NCBI GenBank assembly: GCA_002071445.1 | Contig: MWFE01000060.1 | Location: forward strand, 1 to 64,000 | DNA length: 64,000 nt | Direction of reading: 5' to 3' | Source of the DNA: Bacteroidetes bacterium ADurb.Bin008 | GTDB lineage: Bacteria > Bacteroidota > Bacteroidia > Bacteroidales > Tenuifilaceae | Shown here: positions 47,084 through 54,470 of the stretch, in pieces | Layout: every line of letters starts with the position of its first letter | Position numbering within the stretch: the stretch's first letter is position 1 | Program-made: the position numbers and the translations under genes | Notes under the pieces: model-generated | Told to the model about the DNA's origin: nothing | Database searches by the model: none | The model's input: the letters and a program-made list of their open reading frames with translations, nothing else

Positions 47084-49462
47084 TCACCGGGAAGTCAGCA
47101 CTTCGAATGCATATGGTCGCAAATTAATTTCCAGTGTTCCGTCATTTTCTGTATAGGATGAACCGAAATTGCTTTGCCACGAGATACCCTGCAAGCCTTT
47201 GGGCAGGTTAATCATCATGTTGGACGGAGAAGCCGAGTTGTTGAAAACCACAATCACCTTATTCCCAAAGTATGTTCGGGCAAAGGCATAGCTGCTGTCG
47301 TTGACCAGCAGTGGGTCGAAAGTGCCATAGCAAAGGGCCATATTGCCACGCCTCAGATGAGCCAATTTCTTTGTAATCTGCAACGTTTCCTCTTCCTTGG
47401 GCAATAGATTGCCAAACTGCATCATCTTACGGTTATCGGGGTCGTTGGCACCGGGCTGGCCAAACTCATCACCCTGATAAATGGTGGGCACACCCGGAAT
47501 GGTAAAAATAAAGGCATTGAGTAGCTGCAATTTATTGTAGCCAATGGTGTCTCCCACACCCACAGTACGAGTCCACCCTGCCCGTTTGGCATCCTCGTCG
47601 AAGGAGAGTGCACCACCTGCATAGGAGATAAATCGCGCCTTGTCGTGATTGCCTGTGATAATCCCCATCAGATTATGCCATCCGTAGTATCCGAAGCCCT
47701 CTATCAGCTTGCTGTTCAAATCGGCAAATGATACATTCTTACGGGCAAAGGTTGCCACGGCAGCATCGTAAACATTGAAATCGAACTGGGAGTTGAGCAT
47801 GCCTGAACTTATATAGCCCGAAATCAGGTCGTGGCTCCCGTAGGTTTCCCCAATCTGGAAAATAGTCCGCTTGTCAGATACGTTCTGTTTAATCTTGCGG
47901 GTGAGCGTACGCCAAAAAACCTCGGGAATGTGCTTGGTGGCATCGTGCCTAAAGCCATCGAACTGATAGTGGGTTACCCAAAACAGGGCCGAGTCGGTCA
48001 TTGGCTCGTACACCTCGGGGTTTTCCAGATCGAGGGTGGGCATAAACGTGTCGAACCAGGTAGTGAGGCGGTGTTCATCCCACTTCTCGGTATTCATTGT
48101 ACCATCGGGCAAATAGAGGGGTGTAGCCCAGTGTGGATTGTTGCGGTAAAGAGGGTGTTCCTGATGCACGTGATTGGCCACATAGTCGAGTATGACGTTG
48201 ATTCCGTGTTGGTGAGCTTCATCAATCATGGTATTCAACTCCTCGGAAGTACCAAAACGAAAATCGACTTCAGATGATGAAATGGGCCAATAGCCGTGGT
48301 AACCGGAAAATTTTGTTTTGGGATGGGGATACATGCCGTAGGCACCCAATGGATTTTGGGTTATGGGCGATATCCAAATGGTGTTCACCCCTAAACTCTG
48401 AAAGTAACCATCCTTTATTTTTGAGGTAATGCCTTTTATATCACCGCCTAAGTAGTTTACCTTGGGATTAACCAAAGGGTCGCTCACCCTGTAATCATTT
48501 TTATGATCAGCATTGTTAAACCTATCGACCATAAGTGAATACATAACCTGCGTATGCAAATCGGAGCGGTTGAGCTGCGATGTGGAGGTTACCACTCTCA
48601 TGCCCTCCAGAGGAATTAGCAGGTCGTTGGATTCGCCCTCGCTGTTGAAAGCCCACACCCTTAAATACGAACGACGTAAACCATCGGCATTCGCTGGGAT
48701 TGTAATGGTAGCACCAAGGCTATCAATACTTACAAATGTATTATCCAAACGATAGTTCTCCCAAAAAACAAAGAGCTCGTCAACCGGGTTTTCGAAGAGA
48801 ATTCTTACCTTTTTACCCTCTACCCTGTCGGGATACAGTTTGGGCAGGTTTTCGTATTGCAGATTGCCAACCCTGAGTATCGAATTAACCCCTCCAATGT
48901 TGTTATCCTCAGTTTCGGGGTTTGAGGGATCGAGAATCCACTGGCCATCAACCACTATCTTATACTGGTATTTGCCCGGATTGAGCCAAAGGTTGGCTTG
49001 CCAGATATCACCCACCTTTTCAAGATTTGTTTTAGCCGGATTCCAATCGTTTATCTGCCCTGCCAATTGGACTGACCGGGGTTCTTTCCCAGTTGGCTTA
49101 TAGGTAATCTGCACCAATTGTTTCCTGCTTTTTCTCATGATGATTGAGTAGTCAACACCATCAACCCACACCTTCAATACCGACAAGCGGGGAATTTGCT
49201 CGTTATCAGCAATTAGCACAACGGTTTTCTTATCATCGGCGAGATTAACCTTAAAACATGGAGGGGCTACAATGGAGTCGATTTGAAGCACATCCAAAAA
49301 GTAGTCTTCCAGAATCACCTCGGTTTCTCCGCCGGATAGCTGAATGGGTGTTGCCAGTCCCTGTATTTTCGAATCTTTATCGTAACGGGGCAATACCTCT
49401 TTTGCTCCGCATGCCGAAAGAACCAGCAAAGCTGAAATGTACATTAATCGTCTCATGACCAT
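47084..49462 (-). CDS. GH13 alpha-amylase lipoprotein with CBM48-like domain
   Basis: 792 residues. A signal peptide ends in the lipobox LVLSAC (C18), so it is a lipoprotein, probably at the cell surface or outer membrane. A CBM48/AMPK-like domain covers about 115-200 (QLAGQINDWNPAKTNL, KYQYKIVVDGQWILDP). A beta module (about 210-295) precedes the GH13 barrel, with nucleophile D507 (DGFRHD), acid/base E539 (QIGETYG) and D607 (TGNHD). The enzyme cleaves alpha-1,4-glucans. It is the second gene of a two-amylase operon, 52 bp after the first. There are no SusC/SusD genes nearby. Confidence 0.92.
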   Translation of the reverse strand: MVMRRLMYISALLVLSACGAKEVLPRYDKDSKIQGLATPIQLSGGETEVILEDYFLDVLQIDSIVAPPCFKVNLADDKKTVVLIADNEQIPRLSVLKVWVDGVDYSIIMRKSRKQLVQITYKPTGKEPRSVQLAGQINDWNPAKTNLEKVGDIWQANLWLNPGKYQYKIVVDGQWILDPSNPETEDNNIGGVNSILRVGNLQYENLPKLYPDRVEGKKVRILFENPVDELFVFWENYRLDNTFVSIDSLGATITIPANADGLRRSYLRVWAFNSEGESNDLLIPLEGMRVVTSTSQLNRSDLHTQVMYSLMVDRFNNADHKNDYRVSDPLVNPKVNYLGGDIKGITSKIKDGYFQSLGVNTIWISPITQNPLGAYGMYPHPKTKFSGYHGYWPISSSEVDFRFGTSEELNTMIDEAHQHGINVILDYVANHVHQEHPLYRNNPHWATPLYLPDGTMNTEKWDEHRLTTWFDTFMPTLDLENPEVYEPMTDSALFWVTHYQFDGFRHDATKHIPEVFWRTLTRKIKQNVSDKRTIFQIGETYGSHDLISGYISSGMLNSQFDFNVYDAAVATFARKNVSFADLNSKLIEGFGYYGWHNLMGIITGNHDKARFISYAGGALSFDEDAKRAGWTRTVGVGDTIGYNKLQLLNAFIFTIPGVPTIYQGDEFGQPGANDPDNRKMMQFGNLLPKEEETLQITKKLAHLRRGNMALCYGTFDPLLVNDSSYAFARTYFGNKVIVVFNNSASPSNMMINLPKGLQGISWQSNFGSSYTENDGTLEINLRPYAFEVLTSR

Positions 49463-49514
49463 GTTTTTATAGCATTATTAATGGAGTAAAATTATAAAAA
49501 ACAATTAAAAAGTT

Positions 49515-51356
49515 TTACTTCAACTCAATAATCAAAGCCGATCGTGGCGAGAGTTGCAACTTTTCCAAATTGGTAATCCTTGTATCGGTTAATATATCCA
49601 CCCCTTCTTTGAAATTTCGAAGAATTTCATTAAACCTTTGGGTTTTAATCACTTTGGGTTGATATCCGTTGTGCAGTACCACCATTACTGTTTGCTCGCT
49701 ATTCTGACGGAAATATACGTAAACCTCCTTTTCAGGAATAAAGTGAATAAGCCTGCCATTGTGAATTGCAGTGGCTGTTTTTCGCCATTGCAAAATAGTA
49801 TTCAGGTAGTTCCATGCCTCGTTTTCCTTTTTAGTTCTGCCATCGGCAGTAAATGCGGAGCGTGTGTCGCCCTCCCATCCACCAGGAAAATCCCTGCGAA
49901 TTACGCCATGCCCTTCAGCCTCATCGCCATCCATAAGTATCTCTGTGCCATAGTAAATCTGAGGAATACCACGGGTTGTCAACAGGAAAGCCATACCCAA
50001 TTTGAAACGGCCTATGGACATATTCTTGCTTTTCATAAAACGGGAAACATCGTGATTATCAGCAAAAATCATAATATCCATCGGGTTAGGATACACAAAA
50101 TCGTGGACAAGAATCTCGTATAGGCGGTTAATCCCCGTGTCCCACCCCTCCTTCTCGTCGAAAGCCTGTTGCATGGCAAACATCAACGGGAAATCCATCA
50201 CCGTTTTGATACCCGAATCGTAACCATCGCGGTTTACCGAACCGGTTTGCCAGTAGGCACACCAGGCCGGATAGTTAAGCCACACTTCGGAAACGATGTT
50301 AAAATTGGGGTATTCGGCCATAACCTCGCGGGTCCATCGGGCCATGAACTCCTTATCGGGGTAAGGGTGTGTATCCATTCTGATGCCATCCAAATCGGCA
50401 TACTCAATCCACCAAATGCTATTCTGAATAAGGTATTTTGCCATGTATGGATTCCGCTGGTTCAAATCGGGCATGTGGACATCAAACCACCCGTCGCTCA
50501 TTAACACGCGGTCGTATTCTGACACGTAGGGGTCGATGGTTGTTGTCCCACGATAATTGGTTCGTGTAAACTCCGGCCACTGATTTATCCAGTCCTTCAT
50601 GGGCAAGTCGTCCATCCACCAGTGATTGCTGCCGCAATGATTGAATATCAAATCCTTAATGATTTTAATGCCTTTTTGGTGCGAGAGCTCAACCAGCTCC
50701 TTATACAGCTCGTTGGTGCCATGCCTGGGATCAATGCTATAAAAATCGGTAATGGCATACCCATGATATGAAGCTGCCGGCTGATTGTTTTCCAGCACAG
50801 GATTAATCCATATTGCAGTGATACCCAAATCGATAAGATAATCAAGATGATTGATAATGCCCTGAATATCGCCCCCGTGACGGGCATACAAATCCTTTCT
50901 GTCCAACTTATCGAGCATCCCTTTAACCACGTCGTTATCAGGGTTTCCATTGGCAAACCTATCGGGGAAAAGAAGATAGATCACATCCGAGGCATCGAAT
51001 CCCTGTCGCAAATAGGAGTCCGTTCGCCTTTCGTTTAGCCTGTAGTTATGGACAATCTTTTTGCCGTTGGCAAAACTAAAGGTTATATCAAACAGGCTGG
51101 GCTTCACTTCAGCATCTAGAAGTAAATTGACAAAGAGGTAATTGGGACTCTCTACCCTATCCACACTAACCAACTCTACCCCGGGATATGATATATTGAC
51201 TTCGGCCTGTGCGATGTCTTTACCGTGAACCATTAACTGCAACTCACTATTCTTCATGCCCACCCACCAGCAAGGAGGTTCAATTCGGTTGATATTTTGA
51301 GCTTCTGACATAAAACTAAGTATTATGGAAATGGTTAGGGGAACAAGTTTTTTCAT
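49515..51356 (-). CDS. exported GH13 alpha-amylase / cyclomaltodextrinase-like
   Basis: 613 residues with a signal peptide (about 1-20, ILSFMSEAQ). An N-terminal immunoglobulin-like Cyc-maltodext_N domain (about 22-105) is followed by the GH13 barrel. The catalytic set is D328 (DGIRMDTH), E357 (VSEVWL) and D436 (FADNHD), and a small C-terminal beta domain closes the protein. This layout is typical of periplasmic neopullulanase- or SusA-type enzymes that process maltodextrins imported through the outer membrane. It is the first gene of the amylase pair. A perfect palindrome lies 58 bp upstream of its ATG. Confidence 0.92.
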   Translation of the reverse strand: MKKLVPLTISIILSFMSEAQNINRIEPPCWWVGMKNSELQLMVHGKDIAQAEVNISYPGVELVSVDRVESPNYLFVNLLLDAEVKPSLFDITFSFANGKKIVHNYRLNERRTDSYLRQGFDASDVIYLLFPDRFANGNPDNDVVKGMLDKLDRKDLYARHGGDIQGIINHLDYLIDLGITAIWINPVLENNQPAASYHGYAITDFYSIDPRHGTNELYKELVELSHQKGIKIIKDLIFNHCGSNHWWMDDLPMKDWINQWPEFTRTNYRGTTTIDPYVSEYDRVLMSDGWFDVHMPDLNQRNPYMAKYLIQNSIWWIEYADLDGIRMDTHPYPDKEFMARWTREVMAEYPNFNIVSEVWLNYPAWCAYWQTGSVNRDGYDSGIKTVMDFPLMFAMQQAFDEKEGWDTGINRLYEILVHDFVYPNPMDIMIFADNHDVSRFMKSKNMSIGRFKLGMAFLLTTRGIPQIYYGTEILMDGDEAEGHGVIRRDFPGGWEGDTRSAFTADGRTKKENEAWNYLNTILQWRKTATAIHNGRLIHFIPEKEVYVYFRQNSEQTVMVVLHNGYQPKVIKTQRFNEILRNFKEGVDILTDTRITNLEKLQLSPRSALIIELK

Positions 51357-51413
51357 ACCGTGGAATGTTTGGTCGATTTGAGATAATTATTGAATACAAA
51401 AAAACTAATTTAT

Positions 51414-51427
51414 TTGCGATATCGCAA
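51414..51427. promoter_or_regulatory. perfect 14-bp palindrome upstream of the amylase operon
   Basis: TTGCGATATCGCAA is fully self-complementary. It begins 58 bp before the amylase start (51356, minus strand), a normal distance for an operator. It resembles LacI- or MalR-type operators only loosely, and the regulator is unknown. Confidence 0.5.
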
Positions 51428-51478
51428 CTTGTACTGAAATCGGATGGGAAAGATATCAAAGGGAACACATAATCCCCC

Positions 51479-51573
51479 CGTTCTGCTGATGCTTCAGCCT
51501 CAATCGAGCATATTTTTACAGGCTCGGCCTGCTTATAATAAACAGGCGGCGATACAACCACCACTGAAAAGGT
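51479..51573 (+). repeat. structured repeat copy A (diverged)
   Basis: Shares order and end sequence (GGCGGCGATACAACC) with copies B and C but has diverged. It still forms hairpins CTGA-TGCT-TCAG and CAGGC-TCG-GCCTG at the matching places. Confidence 0.6.
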
Positions 51574-51648
51574 AAATTCGTAAATTCGCAAATCAACAAA
51601 TCATCGCATCAATTAATTAACTAATTGGGGCGTTAGCCCTGCAATTAC

Positions 51649-51758
51649 CTGTTCAGCTGAGGCTCCGGCCTCAGTTGCAATTATTTTTCTTGGTTTCAGC
51701 AAGAAGTATATTCTATTATAATAGCCCAACGGCAGTACAACCGCCGCCGAAAGGGTTA
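51649..51758 (+). repeat. structured repeat copy B
   Basis: About 110 bp, roughly 80-85% identical by eye to copy C. Three hairpins are seen: CTGAGGC-TCCG-GCCTCAG (51657-51674), TTCTTG...CAAGAA (51687-51705) and CGGC...GCCG (51730-51746). It lies 139 bp upstream of the DUF4143 ATPase gene. Confidence 0.8.
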
Positions 51759-51834
51759 CACTGAGCTATACACTGTGAATCTAAGTCTCTTTTATTATTA
51801 CCAAAAAAACAACACAATCAAGTATATAAGTGAA

Positions 51835-51876
51835 TTATTGACGAAAAATGCAGAAATGTTGGTTTTTCGTCAATAA
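51835..51876. promoter_or_regulatory. perfect 14-bp inverted repeat over the ATPase promoter
   Basis: TTATTGACGAAAAA (51835-51848) and its exact complement TTTTTCGTCAATAA (51863-51876) flank a 14-base spacer. A -33 TTG (51859-51861) lies in the spacer, and a -7 TATCTTTG (51881-51888) follows 19 bp after it. The right arm therefore fills the region between the promoter elements. A bound dimer would be expected to block transcription. Confidence 0.75.
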
Positions 51877-51897
51877 GATATATCTTTGTAAATAAAA

Positions 51898-53100
51898 ATG
51901 GTAGCACGAGAGACATATTTAAGCAAGTTAAGGCAACTTAAAGACCACAATGTAATAAAGGTTATTACAGGGATTAGGCGGAGTGGCAAATCAACCCTCT
52001 TAGAAGCCTTTAAGGATGAATTAATATCGCAAGGAGTTGCTCGTAGCAGTATTGTTTTCCTAAATTTTGAGGAACGGGAAAACCTTAACTTTACGAACTG
52101 GACAACTTTATATGATGAAATTATCAGAAGTATTGGTACAGGGCATAAAACTTATGTTTTTTTAGATGAAGTTCAGCTGATAAACGATTTTGAAAAGCTA
52201 ATTAACAGCTTATATGTAAAAAAGAACATTGATTTATACGTCACGGGTTCAAACGCTTACCTACTATCTGGCGAATTGGCAACCCTTTTAACAGGTAGAT
52301 ACATAGCCATAAACGTTCATCCCTATTCTTTTAAAGAGTATGTCTTGGCCAATAAAAACGAGGATAATACTGACCGCCTATTTCGCAAGTATCTCAACAG
52401 CAGTTGTTTTCCCGAAGCAGTTACTCTTTCTCAACAGAGCGAGGAATTGGCAAAGGATTATCTCCAAGCTATTTACGATACTGTTATTATTAAAGATATT
52501 GTCAGACGTCATAAACTGAGAAATATTCATAATCTACATCGAATAATCAGTTTTTTATTTGACTCAGTTGGTTCATATGTTTCTCCAACTAATATTGCTG
52601 CAGAACTCAATAAAAGTTCACAAAAAAAGATTTCTCACAATACCATTATTAAATACTTGGAATTTTTTATCCAATCATATATTCTTTATTCAGCTCCCCG
52701 TTATGATATTAAAGGCAAAGAATTGCTTACAACCAATGAAAAATATTATGTTGTGGATTTAGGTTTAAGGAATATTGTAGCATCCAATAAATTCGATACC
52801 GATTTAGGACATAAACTTGAGAATGTTGTGTATTTCGAATTACTTAGACGTGGGGGTAAGGTTTATGTTGGGAAACACAATGATAAAGAGATTGATTTTG
52901 TGGTGCAAAAGCACAACAACGAGCGGGAGTATTATCAGGTTTCTTTTACAGCTAATGACGAAAAAACCTTTTTTAGGGAGTTTTCGTCATTTAAAAACAT
53001 TTCTGACTACTATCCAAAATATCTCTTAACACTCGATTATGACAACTCCAACATTGATGGTATCCAAAAGCTGAATGTTATTGATTGGTTGTTACAGTGA
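51898..53100 (+). CDS. AAA-type ATP-binding protein with DUF4143 domain
   Basis: 400 residues. Walker A is GIRRSGKSTLL (about 25-35) and Walker B is VFLDEVQLI (about 90-98). TGSNAYLLSGELATLLTGRY is the sensor region. A DUF4143 C-terminal domain (about 200-400) ends in a restriction-endonuclease-like core with KEIDFVV and YYQVSFT. The family is widespread in multiple copies in Bacteroidota and archaea; its function is not established. There is no partner gene, and structured repeats lie on both sides. Transcription is predicted to begin only a few bases before the ATG, so the mRNA is nearly leaderless. Confidence 0.88.
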   Translation: MVARETYLSKLRQLKDHNVIKVITGIRRSGKSTLLEAFKDELISQGVARSSIVFLNFEERENLNFTNWTTLYDEIIRSIGTGHKTYVFLDEVQLINDFEKLINSLYVKKNIDLYVTGSNAYLLSGELATLLTGRYIAINVHPYSFKEYVLANKNEDNTDRLFRKYLNSSCFPEAVTLSQQSEELAKDYLQAIYDTVIIKDIVRRHKLRNIHNLHRIISFLFDSVGSYVSPTNIAAELNKSSQKKISHNTIIKYLEFFIQSYILYSAPRYDIKGKELLTTNEKYYVVDLGLRNIVASNKFDTDLGHKLENVVYFELLRRGGKVYVGKHNDKEIDFVVQKHNNEREYYQVSFTANDEKTFFREFSSFKNISDYYPKYLLTLDYDNSNIDGIQKLNVIDWLLQ

Positions 53101-53117
53101 GTAGTAACAAAAGCCCC

Positions 53118-53228
53118 CTGTTCAGCTGAGGCTCCGACCTCAGTTGTAATTTTTTTTCTTGGTTTCACCAAGAGGCATAGCTTGCTTATAATAGACCAAC
53201 GGCGATACAACCGCCGCCGAACGAGCTA
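53118..53228 (+). repeat. structured repeat copy C
   Basis: About 110 bp in the same orientation as copy B and beginning 17 bp after the ATPase stop codon. Hairpin CTTGG-TTTCA-CCAAG (53158-53172) and CGGCG...CGCCG (53200-53216) are extended relative to copy B by paired changes. Confidence 0.8.
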
Positions 53229-53392
53229 CCATTTCAAAGAACTTATATATTAGTGCCTTGTGGTAATGCAGAAAATACAACTCAAAGATAACAGCCCACG
53301 GGGTTCATCAAACTTTTTCAAATTTTTAAACCTAAAATATATTCCTTTTTGTATATTGCAAAACTTTTAACGCTTTAATACAAACCATCTAT

Positions 53393-54157
53393 ATGGCAAA
53401 CATAATCAGCGTAATCAACAATAAAGGGGGAACCGGAAAAACCACAACGGTTTTAAATCTGGGTGCTGCATTGGCCAAACGAAAGCAGCGTGTCTTGTTG
53501 GTTGATTTGGATAGTCAGGGCAACCTCACCTCCACGTTCCAGTCGGGTACAAATGACATGGGTATTGGCGAACTGCTGGTGGGCAATTGTTCCATGGACG
53601 ATGTGCTAAAAACCAATGGCAACCTAAGCCTTATCCCCTCTACAGATAAGCTGCTGGATTTCGAGTTTCAAATCAACAACGAACCGGGCAGGGAGTACAT
53701 GCTGCGTGAGCAGCTGGAGAAATTGGCGGACGATTTCGACTTTATCCTCATCGATTGTCCACCCAGCCTGGGTACGCTAAGCATCAACTCGTTAGTGGCA
53801 GCCAATAGTTTCATTGTGCCCATGCAGGCCGAAAACTTTGCATTCATAGGTCTGGACAGGATTATGCTGATAACCGAAAAGGTTAAGAAACGTATGAATC
53901 CCAGCCTTGAGCTGGACGGAATTCTGTTTGTGAAGTTGGCACCTAGGACTAAATTTAGTCAGGCGGTAATATCGAATTTAACGAACAACCAAAACTTTCA
54001 GGGAAAGCTATTCAATACCTACATAAGGCAGGATATTGCCCTTATGGAGTCGGGAGCGTTTAAGCAAACCATTTTCGAATATGCTCCCCGAAGCAGAGGC
54101 TCGCACGATTACATGGATTTGGCAAAAGAAATACTGAAAAGATATGGCAAAAAATAG
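53393..54157 (+). CDS. ParA family ATPase
   Basis: 254 residues. The deviant Walker A is NKGGTGKTTTVLNLG (about 10-24), with switch DLDSQGN (about 39-45) and ILIDCPPSLG (about 117-126). This is the Soj/ParA fold without an N-terminal DNA-binding extension. It positions or segregates DNA or protein cargo. It overlaps the next small gene by 14 bp. No ParB with a ParBc domain is adjacent, so it may be a second ParA with a small partner rather than the chromosomal Soj. Confidence 0.9.
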   Translation: MANIISVINNKGGTGKTTTVLNLGAALAKRKQRVLLVDLDSQGNLTSTFQSGTNDMGIGELLVGNCSMDDVLKTNGNLSLIPSTDKLLDFEFQINNEPGREYMLREQLEKLADDFDFILIDCPPSLGTLSINSLVAANSFIVPMQAENFAFIGLDRIMLITEKVKKRMNPSLELDGILFVKLAPRTKFSQAVISNLTNNQNFQGKLFNTYIRQDIALMESGAFKQTIFEYAPRSRGSHDYMDLAKEILKRYGKK

Positions 54158-54437
54158 GCGTACAATCAGCGATATTCAAAAAGCACTTTTAACTAATACT
54201 CAATATATCAATGAGTCTGACAGTGTTAACAAACCCGTTGAAAAGGTTGTTGAGCAAAAACCACAGCCCAAAGATCAGGCGAACATCGACCCTGTTGTAC
54301 TAAAACAATTTAAAATTCTGGCCCCTTACCTGGGCGAATCGGTGGATGATTTGATAAACAAGGCGCTGAACCATTTTTTGAGGTTAAAATCATTACAACT
54401 TGATCAAGCCATAAAAAAGATAACCGAGGAGGAGTAG
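54144..54437 (+). CDS. small partner protein of ParA, possibly ribbon-helix-helix
   Basis: 97 residues. The N-terminal half (MAKNRRTISDIQKALLTNTQYI) is basic and the middle (about 30-52) is low-complexity. The C-terminal half (VVLKQFKILAPYLGESVDDLINKALNHFLRL) has the beta-helix-helix pattern of a ribbon-helix-helix DNA-binding fold. Its start codon lies inside parA (14-bp overlap), so the pair is co-translated. A centromere-binding or ParA-activating role is inferred from position and fold only. Confidence 0.65.
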   Translation: MAKNRRTISDIQKALLTNTQYINESDSVNKPVEKVVEQKPQPKDQANIDPVVLKQFKILAPYLGESVDDLINKALNHFLRLKSLQLDQAIKKITEEE

Positions 54438-54470
54438 TTTATGCCCTTGAAGTTGAGAGCATTGTGATTT

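Noticed and set aside
53393..54437. Plasmid origin or chromosomal origin marked by ParA
   Set aside because: No ParB, parS, DnaA, replication protein or iteron array is seen; surrounding genes are chromosomal.
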